A stretch of 64,000 bases of DNA from Axinella damicornis (GCA_963931865.1 OZ007516.1:11046785-11110784); one strand, 5' to 3'. Counted from the stretch's first letter, positions 32,046-44,610 are shown. Notes: a model not told the origin generated them from the letters alone. Numbers and translations are program-made.

Positions 32046-33246
32046 TTTTGAAGCAACGCAGTAGACAGAAGATATTAGCTATAGTTTGTGGTCATAACAT
32101 GCTTATTGTATTGTAACGGTTGTACAAAAGCTGTTATCAACCAGTTATCATTTTCCAAGACTGAACCATTTACACCGACAAACAAGCAATAGATAACAAG
32201 ACTTAGTGTTAGACATCTATATCAATCTTCACATTGTACAGCATAATGGCCAAAGTATGGAAACATCAAGACAGATTTTAGCAGGAAGTAACACCTCCAT
32301 TTAGTGACGTCATGATTATTTATTGCTTAAACCATTTCATAATCATATTTATTGCTTACACCATGTTCCACTCCCACTTTCACCTTCAAATACCAGTGTA
32401 AGCAAAGCAGTACAAACTTCAAGTCTGAAAAATATTTACGCCTTATGTACTTGAGCACACACATGATCAAAAGTATTGATTCCTTGCTAAGTTAGTGTAC
32501 TGAGGTTGTGACTGTCGTGGCCCTGGATGGTTTACGCTTCGAGAAATCCAGCTGACCATTCAAGGAACTCCCACCCAACTCAGGCAATAAATGTGATATA
32601 ATAATCACAAAATGCAGTGAATGGGTGGTTTATGCTTAGAGGGTCACAATTATTTGCCATGGCATATTTCTCTTCAAGGGCGGTGGCAGAAGTGGGCGTG
32701 GCCATACAATGACGTCAAAACAGTCATGACTAATTGATGTGCTAAATGTTCTTGAAGTATGAGGTTCATGGTGTACAGCTGACAAGATATAATATGTCAC
32801 CTCAAAGTTTCAGTACAGTGGAAATGGTCCTGAGAAGACAATATGAGAAGTCTTTGTGACTGAAAACGCTAGTTGCATACTATTCCAGGAAATGGGCGTC
32901 AACTGAGAAACGACTGCAACAGTAGTGGCCTGACAGTCAAGCTAACCCATTATGGCCACGCATCAATCAAAGTAACTAGTTGCAGCATCCTCCAATTAAG
33001 GACACACAATTTAAAATTAGGTGATTCTGACCCCTTGCTTCCGACCCGACTAATACCGTAGTCACCCATGAACACGCCTCCTCATTTCATTCCCCTACCA
33101 GAAGTTAGGGGCAATCGTACTCTTGGTAGCTGTTGCAAACCTGCATGGTTGCAACGTTTTACTTGCTGGTAGTGCAAGCTAAGAATTACAGCTCGTTCCA
33201 ATTACTGCACATTTCATGCGAGGACCATGCTAGACCCATAGCACTT
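32046..33246. other. No gene recognised
   Basis: AT-moderate unique-looking sequence. Bases 33100-33240 resemble 4490-4590 of the NRAMP-locus repeat (GGCAATCG, CTTGGTAGC, GGACCATGCT), linking the array to that repeat family. Confidence 0.4.
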
Positions 33247-33795
33247 ATGCACGAATACCTAGCTACTTCTCAACCGTTGATCTCGGCTTAGCCACATTCA
33301 CCACAGAAGTGTGCAAAATGCCGAGCATTTTGACGGATTCACAACGCAAGCGACAAAGCGGCTGAACAAACCATGAACAGTGGGGTTCACAGGGCATGAA
33401 TCAAACATCAAAGGGAAAAACATTCTCTAGCCTCTCTCCCAGGCCTTTCCCACCACCAGCATTTGATTGCTTGCAGTCTGCAAGTATGGCAGGGGAAGGC
33501 CTGGGAGATCGGGTCACGAGCAGTACCATCGGGTAGACAGATGGAAGACACACAATGCGTTGCCCAACGAAGATCTTGAGGTCATTCATTTGCATTGTGA
33601 GCCAAATCTGAAGTTGGATGTCGCAAAGGCAGACGATCAATACCATTCGCTGCTCACAACAATGTGTCTATCTTCTGTCTACCTGACGTCATATTGCACA
33701 TGACCAGATCTTTCAGGCCATCCCCAGCCATTTACATATTGAAAGCAACCAAGTGAGAATCTTAATTAATTGGGAACTTTCTCTTTGTGCTGCAA

Positions 33796-33805
33796 TGTAT
33801 AAATA
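33796..33805 (+). promoter_or_regulatory. TATA-like box in array unit 1 (GTATAAATAG)
   Basis: The same motif recurs at about 34869, 35940, 37546 and 39430, and as a mutated AAATAAATAG near 38207, always just before TGTCGGCTTCAGCCC. Its constant position suggests that each unit may carry a polymerase II start site, or simply copies one. Confidence 0.4.
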
Positions 33806-33859
33806 GGAGTGTCGGCTTCAGCCCAATTGCCTCTGCTTCAGCAGCTGTTCTCTGGCTCC

Positions 33860-34010
33860 GATAGCATTCGTTTCAGCTGCTGCTCCTCGATTGCATTCGC
33901 TTCAGCTACTGCTCCCCGATCAATTGAGTCTACCTCAGCAGCATGCTCCCCGATTGCATCCGCTTCAGCTGCTGCTCCCCGATTGCATCCACTTCAGCTG
34001 CTGCTCCCTG
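33860..34010. repeat. 29-bp minisatellite CCCGATTGCATCCGCTTCAG...
   Basis: Successive CGATTGCATC starts at 33951 and 33980 give a 29-bp period, so the reading frame changes with every unit. This argues against coding function. Copy number differs between array units (an extra unit near 38400). Confidence 0.85.
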
Positions 34011-36609
34011 AAGTTGTGTCCCTTCAGTTGCTACTTTCCAACTGCATCCGCGCGCAGACCCAGCCGTTCTGGGAGGTTGTAGCCCATGCCCTATGTTCTC
34101 AGTATTCTCTGCAAAGTTCGAGGTTCAGAGGTTGTAGTAAAGTGCACATCCTAGTTCCGCCACCGAACATCCCACTTCCATTAATCACACCAAGGGTATA
34201 TTGAGCCACCAAGGGAGGTGAGAAGGCATGCAACCTCTGATAGCACACGTATTGACGGCATAGTGCTGAGTGTTACTAAAAGTAACGTTTCTGCTAGAGC
34301 ACGTAGTGGGTGCACGGTATGGGCACGAATACCTAGCTACCTCTCAACTGTTGATCTGGGCTTAGCCACATTCACCACAGATGTGTGCAAATACCGAGCA
34401 TTTTGACGATTCACAACACAAGCGACAAAAAGCGGTTGAACAAACCTTGAACAGTGGGGTTCACAGGGCATGAATCAAACATCAAAGGGAAAAACATTCT
34501 CTAGCCTCTCATCTAGGCCTTTCCCACCACCAGCACTTGATTGCTTGCAGTCTGCAAGTATGGCGGGGGAAGGCCAGGGAGATCTGGTCACGAGCAGTAC
34601 CATCGGGTAGACAGATGGAAGACACACAATGCGTTGCCCAACGAAGATCTTGAGGTCATTCATTTGCATTGTGAGCCAAATCTGAAGTTGGATGTCGCAA
34701 AGGCAGACGATCAATACCATTCGCTGCTCACAACAATGTGTCTATCTTCTGTCTACCTGACGTCATTGCACATGACCAGATCTTTCAGGCCATCCCCAGC
34801 CATTTACATATTGCAAGCAACCAAGTGAGAATCTTAATTAATCGGGAACTTTCTCTTTGTGCTGCAATGTATAAATAGGAGTGTCGGCTTCAGCCCAATT
34901 GCCTCTGCTTCAGCAGCTGTTCTCTGGCTCCGATAGCATTCGTTTCAGCTGCTGCTCCTCGATTGCATTCGCTTCAGCTACTGCTCCCCGATCAATTGAG
35001 TCTACCTCAGCAGCATGCTCCCCGATTGCATCCGCTTCAGCTGCTGCTCCCCGATTGCATCCACTTCAGCTGCTGCTCCCTGAAGTTGTGTCCCTTCAGT
35101 TGCTACTTTCCAACTGCATCCGCGCGCAGACCCAGCCGTTCTGGGAGGTTGTAGCCCATGCCCTATGTTCTCAGTATTCTCTGCAAAGTTCGAGGTTCAG
35201 AGGTTGTAGTAAAGTGCACATCCTAGTTCCGCCACCGAACATCCCACTTCCATTAATCACACCAAGGGTATATTGAGCCACCAAGGGAGGTGAGAAGGCA
35301 TGCAACCTCTGATAGCACACGTATTGACGGCATAGTGCTGAGTGTTACTAAAAGTAACGTTTCTGCTAGAGCACGTAGTGGGTGCACGGTATGGGCACGA
35401 ATACCTAGCTACCTCTCAACTGTTGATCTGGGCTTAGCCACATTAACCACAGATGTGTGCAAATACCGAGCATTTTGACGATTCACAACACAAGCGACAA
35501 AGCGGTTGAACAAACCTTGAACAGTGGGGTTCACAGGGCATGAATCAAACATCAAAGGGAAAAACATTCTCTAGCCTCTCTTCTAGGCCTTTCCCACCAC
35601 CAGCACTTGATTGCTTGCAGTCTGCAAGTATGGCGGGGGAAGGCCTGGGAGATCTGGTCACGAGCAGTACCATCGGGTAGACAGATGGAAGACACACAAT
35701 GCGTTGCCCAACGAAGATCTTGAGGTCATTCATTTGCATTGTGAGCCAAATCTGAAGTTGGATGTCGCAAAGGCAGACGATCAATACCATTCGCTGCTCA
35801 CAACCATGTGTCTATCTCCTGTCTACCTGACGTCATTGCACATGACCAGATCTTTCAGGCCATCTCCATGCCATATTTACATATTGCAAGCAACCAAGTG
35901 AGAATCGTAATTGGGAACTTTTTCTCTTTGTGCTGCAATGTATAAATAGGAGTGTCGGCTTCAGCCCAATTGCCTCTGCTTCAGCAGCTGTTCTCTGGCT
36001 CCGTTAGCATTCGTTTCAGCTGGTGCTCCTCGATTGCATTCACTTCAGCTACTGCTCCACAATCAATTGAGTCTACCTCAGCAGCATGCTCCCCGATTGC
36101 ATCCGCTTCAGCTGCTGCTCCCCGATTGCATCCACTTCAGCTGCTGCTCCCTGAAGTTGTGTCCCATCAGTTGCTACTTTCCAACTGCATCCGCGCGCAG
36201 ACCCAGCCGAGGTTCTAACCCCTGCCCTATGTTCTCAGTATTCTCTGCAAAGTTCGAGGTTCAGAGGTTGTAGTAAAGTGCACATCCTATGTAGTTCCGC
36301 CACCGAACATCCCACTTCCATTAATCACACCAAGGATATATTGAGCCACCAAGGGAGGTGAGAAGGCATGCAACCTCTGATAACACACGTATTGACGGCA
36401 TAGTGCTGAGTGTTACTAAAAGTAACGTTTCTGCTAGAGCACGTAGTGGGTGCACGGTATGGGCACGAATACCTAGCTACTTCTCAACCGTTGATCTGGG
36501 CTTATCCACATTCTCCACAGACCTGTGTGAAATACCGTGACTTTTGACGATTCACAACACAAGGGACAAACGGTTGAACAAATCATGAACAGTGGGGTTT
36601 CCCAGGGCA

Positions 36610-37035
36610 TGTATCAAACATCAAAGGGAAATACCTTGCCCCTGTTGCTGTAGCACGTTTACAATGAATAACGGGTACGTTTGATCTGCCCATGCAACAT
36701 GAGATAAGTGTCAATGAACAACAGTGATCACAATCGCGGTCAGATTCTTCGCGTCTTTACTAACAGCTGTACTGCCATCTAAAGTCAAAGAGACTGTTCA
36801 AACATTGGCAGCTGACAGCACTACAAAAGCGCTTGTATCGATCTCCACCACAAAGGGGGGTGTTTCAGCACCAAAATGCGCTTGGGTCACACTGCATGAC
36901 AGTGATCAATCACGACGGGGTAGTCAGCAGCACAATTTTCCCTTTATCAGGAGTGTATTTCTGTTTATGCATGCCCCGTGTGAATGTTTTGGTGCTATAG
37001 TTCCTGTGGTGTATACGTGTGCACCCTGTGCTTTT
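36610..37035. repeat. Array-internal segment related to the MAADGTTK first-exon repeat
   Basis: ATGGCAGC-type start with CTGACAGCACTACAAAAGCGC, the CAAGCGC...CACCAAAATG region and CACGACGG all parallel 4690-4900. A shortened version lies at 37583-37690. This ties the array to the repeat in the NRAMP introns. Confidence 0.6.
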
Positions 37036-39880
37036 GGATTTTAAACATTCTCTAGCCTCTTTCCTATGCCATTCCCACCACCAGCATTTGATTGCTTGCA
37101 GTCGGCAAGTATGGCGGGGGAAGGCCTGGGAGATCGGGTCACGAGCAGTACCATCAGGTAGACAGATGGAAGACACACAATGCGTTGCCCAACGAAGATC
37201 TTGAGGTCATTCATTTGCATTGTGAGCCAAATCTGAAGTTGGATGTCGCAAAGGCAGACGATCAATACCATTCGCTGCTCACAACCATGTGTCTATCTTC
37301 TGTCTACCTGACGTCATCGCACATGACCAGATCTTTCAGGCTATCCCCAGCCATATTCGCATATTGCAAGCAACAAAGTGAGAATCTTAAAACCCATTGC
37401 ACCCTGTACCAGCAAATGAGCCTGGAGGATACTCATAAGCCCATACAAACTTATATAGGAGGTTTAATATGTTCTTCTGCTTCTTTAAGCTGTTTGCAGT
37501 AGTAGGTAATGTGTTAATTGGGAACGTTCTCTTTGTGCTGCAGTGTATAAATAGGAGTGTCGGCTTCAGCCCAATTGCATCTGCCGTACTGCCATCAAAA
37601 GTCAAAGAGAGTGTTCAAACAATGGCAGCTGACAGCACTACAAAAGCGCATAGTTCCTGTGGTGTATACGTGTGCACCCTGTGCTTCGGGATTTTAAACA
37701 TTCTCTAGCCTCTTTCCTAAGCCATTCCCACCACCAGCATTTGATTGCTTGCAGTCTGCAAGTATGGCAGGGGAAGGCATGGGAGATCGGGTCACGAGCA
37801 GTACCATCGGGTAGACAGATGGAAGACACACAATGCATTGTCCAACGAAGATCTTGAGGTCATTCATTTGCATTGTGAGCCAAATCTGAAGTTGGATGTC
37901 GCAAAGGCAGACGATCAATACCATTCGCTGCTCACAACCATGTGTCTATCTTCTGTCTACCTGACGTCATCGCACATGACCAGATCTTTCAGGCCACCCC
38001 CAGCCATATTTGCATATTGCAAGCAACAAAGTGAGAATCTTAAAACCCATTGCACCCTGTAGCAGCAAATGAGCCCGGAGGATACTCATAAGCTCATACA
38101 AACTTATATAGGAGGTTTAATATAATATTATGTTCTTCTGCTTCTTTAAGCTGTTTGCAGTAGTAGGTAATGTGTTAATTGGGAACGTTCTCTTTGTGCT
38201 GCAGTAAATAAATAGGAGTGTCGGCTTCAGCCCAATTGCCTCTGCTTCGGCAGCTGTTCTCTGGCTCCGTTAGCATTCGTTTCAGCTGCTGCTCCTCGAT
38301 TGCATTCGCTTCAGCTACTGCTGCCCGATCAATTGAGTCTACCTCAGCAGCATGCTCCCCGATTGCATCCGCTTCAGCTGCTGCTCCCCGATTGCATCCG
38401 CTTCAGCTGCTGCTCCCCGATTGCATCCACTTCAGCTGCTGCTCCCTGAAGTTGTGTCCCTTCAGTTGCTACTTTCCAACTGCATCCGTGCGCAGACCCA
38501 GCCGTTCTGGGAGGTTGTAGCCCATGCCCTATGTTCTCAGTATTCTCTGCAAAGTTCGAGGTTCAGAGGTTGTAGCAAAGTGCACATCCTAGTTCCGCCA
38601 CCGAACATCCCACTTCCGTGCATTAATCACACCAAGGGTATATTAAGCCACCAAGGGAGGTGAGAAGGCATGCAACCTCTGATAGCACACGTATTGACGG
38701 CATAGTGCTGAGTGTTACTAAAAGTAACATTTCTGCTAGAGCACGTAGTGGGTGCACGGTATGGGCACGAATACCTAGCTACTTCTCAACCGTTGATCTG
38801 GGCTTAGCCACATTCTCCACAGACCTGTGTGAAATACCCTGACTTTTGACGATTCACAACACAAGCGACAAACAGCTGAACAAACCATGAACAGTGGGGT
38901 TTCCCAGGGCATGTATCAAATATCAAAGGGAAATACATGGCCATTGCTAAGTATAGTCAAACGTTAATAATTATTATCATTCATTAATTATCTATATCGA
39001 AGGACAACCTCACTCCTGGTAGCCGCATTGCAACGGCTGCCGTGCTTTGGGATTTGAAACATTCTCCAGCCTCTTTCCCAGGCCACTCCCACTACCAGCA
39101 TTTGATTGCTTGCAGTCGGCAAGTATGGCGGGGGAAGGCCTGGGAGATCGGGTCACGAGCAGTACCATCGGGTAGACAGATGGAAGACACACAATGTGTT
39201 GCCCAACGAGGAATCTTGAGGTCATTCTTTTGCTTTCAGGCCAAACGTGGCGATGATGTCGCAAAGGCAGACGATCAATACCATTCGTTGCTCACAACCA
39301 TGTGTCTATCTTCTGTCTACCTGACGTCATCGCACATGACCAGATCTTTCAGGCCATCCCCAGCCATATTTGCATATTGCAAGCAACCAAGTGAGAATCT
39401 TAATTGGGAACTTTCTCTTTGTGCTGCAATGTATAAATAGGAGTGTCAGCTTCAGCCCAATTGCATCTGCTTCAGCAGCTGCTCTCTGGCCCAGATTGCA
39501 TTTCGTTTCGGCTGCTGCTCCTCAATCCCCCTACAGCTATCCGGACAGCTATCTTTGCAGAGCTGATGCTGCCCGATTGCATCGATCCGCTTCAACTGCT
39601 GCTCACCGCTTGCGTCCGATTCAGCGGCTGCTTCCCGACTGTGTGCGCTTCAACTGCTTCCCGATTGCATCCGCTTCGGCTACTGCTCCCCAATTGCGTC
39701 CGATTCAACTGCTGCTCCCCGATTGTGTCCGCTTGTAGCACCAGCTGTTCTATTTTCTCGAACATTCTTTGCGAAGTTCAAGGTTCAGTACGAAGGATGC
39801 GCATCACTAGTCTAGTCCTGCCCTACAAACATCCCACTTCCATCACACACACACACACACACACACAATTAAAATCTTAA

Positions 39881-40350
39881 TGTTATCTTGATTGTATGTA
39901 GCCAGTAGTTATACCTTGCTCTAATAGCCCATTGCTAGGTGGTTGCTATAAAATTATAGAATGGGTAGCATACAGCTGCATGATTCAGTGTATCAGGTGA
40001 GAACTAGCTGTGACTATTTCAGGTGTGAAGAGTGGCTATAATTCAGCACCTCCAATTTTCAGCAGCCTTCCACACAAATGGGACAAATAGTCTCCACTTT
40101 TGCCAAGGGGGTTCCCAAATTATTCCCTAGAGAGAGTTAGGTCATTTGCAGTATAAATTCAATTCATGGAATTCCACTAATCCAATTAAGCGGTAGCCCA
40201 GGACACTAATTATTTTCTGTGATACTTATCTAAACAACACTACTTTCAAGAAGACAAAGCACACTGTTACAAAATATATACACACTATTACTAGTCAGTC
40301 ACAGTTGGTGTCAGAAACAAATGTGGAAATGCGTGGAAATGCAGTGCAAA
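39881..40350. other. No gene recognised
   Basis: AT-rich intergenic sequence with no coding signal. A short CA repeat lies just before it at 39847-39867. Confidence 0.4.
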
Positions 40351-40354
40351 TGCC

Positions 40355-40363
40355 GGTGGCGGA

Positions 40364-40395
<32 letters not shown>

Positions 40396-40640
40396 TACAA
40401 ATTCACCCCCCTTAGGTGGCTAGTAAAAGTACTTTGTGTCTATTGTACAGCAGTTTTGGATTTGTTCCGATCATCATTTTTAATCTCAGCGCTACACAAG
40501 TGACCTTGAACTTCAAAACACGTATGGACGGCATAGTGCTGAATGCATTCACGTGACCGGTGGTGGGTGTGGCAACACAAAAATTTTCCGCTGCACATCG
40601 TGCGCCAGTGGCTGAACTCCCCCTTCTAAATTTCTAAATC
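40355..40640. mobile_element. Probable small TIR element with poly-G
   Basis: Starts GGCGGATTTAGGGGG and ends CCCCCTTCTAAATTTCTAAATCCGG, an imperfect inverted repeat. Bases 40368-40395 are uninterrupted G. A similar GGGGCGGATACAGGATTT start lies at 59253. Confidence 0.55.
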
Positions 40641-40669
40641 CGGATCACTGATGCAGTGCGTGTCATGGC

Positions 40670-41170
40670 AGTTGATGCCTACTTCCTGGAATACAACAGT
40701 TCATCGTCACAAACCACTTCTCACAAATTCAGTGTGTGGCATCATGGTCGATCATGCCCGTTTCCTGGAATAGTGCTATAGCCATACATACCATCAAACT
40801 GGAATAGTGCTATAGCCATACCATCAAACTGGAATAGTGCTATAGCCATACCATCAAACTGGAATAGTGCTATAGCCATACCATCAAACTGGAATAGTGC
40901 TATTGGCACACCACGAAAAGCAGCAGCAGCAGCAGCAGCAGCAGCATGTGGTATGGCAGTGGGTGCCCATTTCCTGGAATAGTGTAGTCACAACAGTCAC
41001 AAATTAAACACCCGAAATAATTATGTGGGCATGGCAGTTGATGTCTTTGCTCCTGGAATAGTACAGCCACAAGAGTCAAAAATGCTCGAAATGCAGTACG
41101 TAGCATACCAGTTCGTCACAAGTTCGATGCCCATTACCTGGAATAACAAGCCACAATTTCTCTTCAAACG
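40670..41170. repeat. Higher-order CCTGGAATAGTG repeat
   Basis: TTCCTGGAATA recurs through the block at roughly 80-90-bp spacing. Inside it lie five units of an exact 30-bp repeat (starts 40764, 40799, 40829, 40859, 40889), followed by an AGC microsatellite at about 40919-40945. Confidence 0.9.
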
Positions 41171-41506
41171 CAACGTGTAGCAATTTCTGTCACAACTGTA
41201 CATCTAATCTTTCTGGAGTTTCCAATCCTGCGGCATTGAATTTAGCATAAAATACTATCGTGGTTGCGGTCGATTCACGTACTGCGCAGTCACACAAAAA
41301 CAATGATCACCACCCGGACAGACGGCAGTTTCTTGGCGTATTCAGGCAGTCATTATCTAGTCAAGTCACGAGATTAACCAAAATAGTAGGTGTTCCCGTC
41401 CCGAAATCCCGCATTTCCCTTAGCGCTTCTACACCTAGCTGCTATATACAGCTTTTGATCGCTTTTACATGTACAGCATGCATAAACTATTAAAACATGC
41501 AAACTG

Positions 41507-41702
41507 TAAGGTAGGGCGGGGTAATTCGGGCCACTTCACGTTGCAACAGGAAAGAAGCATCCATTGGATTCTTGCTTCTAGTGAGTTGTAGGCAGGTTGA
41601 GTCCCTGGATATACATGGCCAGAAGTTTGCCTAAAGTCTGTCCGTTTTTAGTTACCGTTGACCTGAAGTTGAAGTGGCCCGAATTTACCCCGCCCTACCT
41701 TA
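41507..41702. mobile_element. 196-bp MITE with TAAGGTAGGGCGGGGTAA ends
   Basis: Inverted repeats of about 32 bp (…AATTCGGGCCACTTCA). The outermost TA on each side suggests a TA target duplication. Confidence 0.9.
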
Positions 41703-43298
41703 TGGTAAGCGATCAAACACTGGAGCCTGGAGGAGTGGGAACGAGGCTACATATTTCCCTTACCTAGGTTTGACGCTTCATTGCAACTGAAGAGAGGCTA
41801 CCTTCTTGTCTCCCTGCCCTCAGATCCAGAGCCATCTCGAGCTGGTCAGTCCACGAGTCAAACACCCCAATCGATATCCCAGATGTTCCATGCCAGTCAC
41901 GAACGAGTTAGTCCCCTCACACCCAACGTAACTCGCCTATAGAAACACGTTCAATAACGAACTAAAGTTCTCATCTGAACAGCATGCACTAGTACACTAT
42001 GGACTTACTGTACTAACGGCAATCTCGCGCTTTTTTGCTTGCAAACGTCACCAACGATAGTACGCGCAACGGAAACCAAAAAAAAACGGGGTAGCCCTGG
42101 GAACGAGGCTAGCTTAGCTACGGCCGATTAGCTACTATCGAATTAGTTGCTAGGGGTGCGGTCTAACTCTAATCTGATAGAACTACATGTAGCCCTCCTA
42201 TTAACACTCGTGGGAAGCCTCAGATCTGCACGCTGCAGGCAGAAAGGGCTTCGCATGAAGTCCGCAGACTGTGCAATTTGCAGTAAGCTGCCCTAGGTCC
42301 CACACTGACAGGTGTGGGTTAAAGCCCTCTCTATCCTATAGCTATCACCCAGCGTGCTGCCTTGAAGCTAGCTCCTTTGGATCTTCTCAAGTCATGTTTC
42401 ACCTGGTGTGGGGTCCCAACACGGGAATTGTGGGTGAACCAATTAAGGATTAACTTCGGGAGAGCATTCACTGAAGTTCCTTCTAACTAAGATTAGTGGT
42501 GTTTCCGCACCTTTATTGATCTTTTTGGAAGATTCAATTTCTGCTTCCAGGTTCTTGGCATACCTAGCTACAGCACCAGCACATGCTTCTTGTCAGCAGT
42601 GTAAACAGATCGACTTGATTCGATGATCAAAGTTCAGATGATCTCTGCGGACGTTCTGTGGCAGTGGACTGGCTAGTCTCGGTACCAGACCCTAACTCGC
42701 ACACGGAAGTAGCTAGGTCTGGTACCGAGACTATGCCAAAACACTGGGTTACTGTGATAAAGATAGTCAGTCGGCAATCAAACACGTTTGTTCTAAATTG
42801 ACTCACATTCTGTTTCGTGTGAAGCACTACCGCGCTAAGAGGTGTTCTATATGGACTGGCCATGTTGATTGTGGAAAGGACAGGTTACTTTTCCCTACTC
42901 CAGTGTGGCCTGGGAATGAGCAGCTGTAATCACTCAGGCCTTGCCCTTGGTGATTATACAATGTAGGTATCATCACTCAGGTCTCTAAAACAGTAAGAGA
43001 GACCTGCTTGAGTACAATAACCAATACTAATGCAGATTGCCACAAGTCAGCAGCAAAGTGGTGAAGGGGCTGCATTAGTGTTTTGAATCACGATTACTAT
43101 TTCACCAACCGTGCATGCGATAACTTGCACGATGGCTGGCCGATGCAGAACACAGGCAGGCAGCTAGAGCGTAATCAACAACATCATTCATGAGATATGT
43201 CTGGAATGCAGTTCACAAGGGAAGAGTGTTTCAGATACACTAGCCACACTAGGACTAGAGAGGGTACCACGTGTAGGCATGCACCGTACTTTTTGTCA

Positions 43299-43330
<32 letters not shown>

Positions 43331-43433
43331 GGGGAATGAAGGAAATGAAGTAACGGAAACGCGGAAGGGAGAGGAGGGATGACCGCATTAGACAGGTTCG
43401 ACTGTATGGGCCTAGAAACGCATCACGGTACCG
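41703..43433. other. No gene recognised; MITE fragments and poly-G
   Basis: GGGAACGAGGCTA ends without partners lie near 41738 and 42100. Bases 42674-42733 are a 60-bp TAGTCTCGGTACCAGACC palindrome without a target duplication. Bases 43299-43329 are poly-G. Bases 43195-43250 resemble 62935-62985. Confidence 0.5.
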
Positions 43434-43611
43434 TATATTTTATGTCGTTTGAACGTAGTAAATTAGACGGGAAATAACCTCTCATTAGTGCATGAGCATG
43501 CGCACATTTAACGGGGTGTGGCGGGAAAGTTGGGTATTTAAAGCAGGTATGGTCTAGGTAAGTATCTCTCTCGGCATATTCTGTCACGGCAAAGCAGTCA
43601 CGTAGGTGATT
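43434..43611 (+). repeat. Ngaro-like A1 terminal repeat (promoter and leader)
   Basis: Identical to 48379-48556. Contains a TATA-like GGTATTTAAAGCAGG near 43532 and a near-consensus splice donor, CTAG then GTAAGTAT, with GT at 43558-43559. Confidence 0.93.
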
Positions 43612-43709
43612 CATCAGCTCGGAGTTCGGTGCGCGGTGTCGACGCCAATTTTCGTTTTCCTGTTTTCACGGACAGCCAGCGCTGTATCGGAGCCGGAGCG
43701 TTCTAAGAG

Positions 43710-44474
43710 ATGGCTACTCCCCAGCCCGGGTCGAGTGGCTCAAGCAGCGAGAGCACTTCGCAGCGGGAACTTCTGCAGGCTGTCAACGACGTTTTTACTG
43801 TGAAGATGGCGGAGTTGAAGCGCGAGCTCGTGCAAGAGCAAGAAGAGTCTAACGAGCGACTGGTGAAACGGTTGCGCTTGGAGAAGCCGCCCGTGTTCAA
43901 GAAGAAAACGCACGAAGTGCAGTTCCGTTTCAATGAAGACGTCCGGAGCAAGATGTCCGCGGCTGCCGGCGCGTTATCCCAGGCCCCACCTGCAGTGGAG
44001 AAGGCACAGACCTTATTGGAGGAAGGTGAGAAACTCATAAACAATAGACAAAAATGTATAAAGATAGCTGACCGGTCTGAGCACGGTTGGGCAACAGTGG
44101 AGGAGTATGAGGAAGATGAATTGGCTGAGAACAGTGATGATGAGAAGAGGCTTTTTAGGGCGGAAGCAAGAGCTGGGAGAAGGCTCAAGGCTGCTGCAGC
44201 CAAGTCATTTAAGAGGAAGGGCCAGCCTGCAGCTGGGAAAAGACCTGGTCAGGATGCTCGTGTGGCACATGTACAGTCCAGTACTGGGGTTGCTGCATGG
44301 CAGCTAGCGGCTGCAGCTAGACATTCTATACCTGTGCAAGCAGGGTATGGTGCAGTGCAAAGCAAGGGATTTTATCCACCAGGCCGAATGGTAGGCCCCT
44401 GTTGGCAGTGTGGTAAAGATGGCCATTTTCGGGCTAAATGTCCTCTTCTGGTAGGGAGTATTCCCAAACAATAA
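43710..44474 (+). CDS. Gag-like protein with CCHC zinc knuckle (Ngaro-like ORF1)
   Basis: 254 residues from an ATG about 100 nt after A1. Charged, coiled-coil-prone middle (around residues 20-60, and an acidic EEYEEDELAENSDDE stretch), basic residues after it, and a single zinc knuckle CWQCGKDGHFRAKC near the C-terminus (Cys231, Cys234, His239, Cys244). It presumably packages element RNA. The next ORF starts 137 nt after its stop in a different frame. Confidence 0.9.
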   Translation: MATPQPGSSGSSSESTSQRELLQAVNDVFTVKMAELKRELVQEQEESNERLVKRLRLEKPPVFKKKTHEVQFRFNEDVRSKMSAAAGALSQAPPAVEKAQTLLEEGEKLINNRQKCIKIADRSEHGWATVEEYEEDELAENSDDEKRLFRAEARAGRRLKAAAAKSFKRKGQPAAGKRPGQDARVAHVQSSTGVAAWQLAAAARHSIPVQAGYGAVQSKGFYPPGRMVGPCWQCGKDGHFRAKCPLLVGSIPKQ

Positions 44475-44610
44475 CAGTGGGTGACTGCATGGAGCTATGT
44501 TGTACAAGCTGGTACTTGTCATTGTGCTATGTTGTTGTCATTGAGATGTTTCTTGCAGGTGTACTATTGCATGTTATTGTCAGCTAGGCTGACACCTGCA
44601 TGATATATCC

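Larger units (their letters stand above)
33247..39880. repeat. Tandem array of ~1,070-bp units
   Basis: Three near-identical consecutive units are phased at the GGGCACGAATACCTAGCTAC motif near 34321, 35394 and 36462, after a more diverged first copy at about 33250. Rearranged, partly deleted units follow to about 39880. Each full unit has, in order, an inactive TAGCCTC...CCCAGG inverted repeat, a conserved 250-bp block (GACAGATGGAAGACACACAA...), a TATA-like GTATAAATAG, a 29-bp minisatellite, and the block GTTACTAAAAGTAAC. The frames conserved between units follow from nucleotide identity and give no clear protein family. Confidence 0.93.

Noticed and set aside
33401..39264. Conserved 81-aa frame repeated six times as a gene family
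   Set aside because: Units are nearly identical at nucleotide level on all frames, there is no family similarity, and one copy is truncated; conservation reflects recent duplication.
40764..40912. CRISPR array (five 30-bp repeats)
   Set aside because: Repeats abut directly without unique spacers, and the context is animal DNA.
42674..42733. Another 9-bp-duplication MITE
   Set aside because: The palindrome has TAGTCTCG ends, but the flanks (TGGACTGGC and TGCCAAAAC) do not match, so no target duplication can be claimed.
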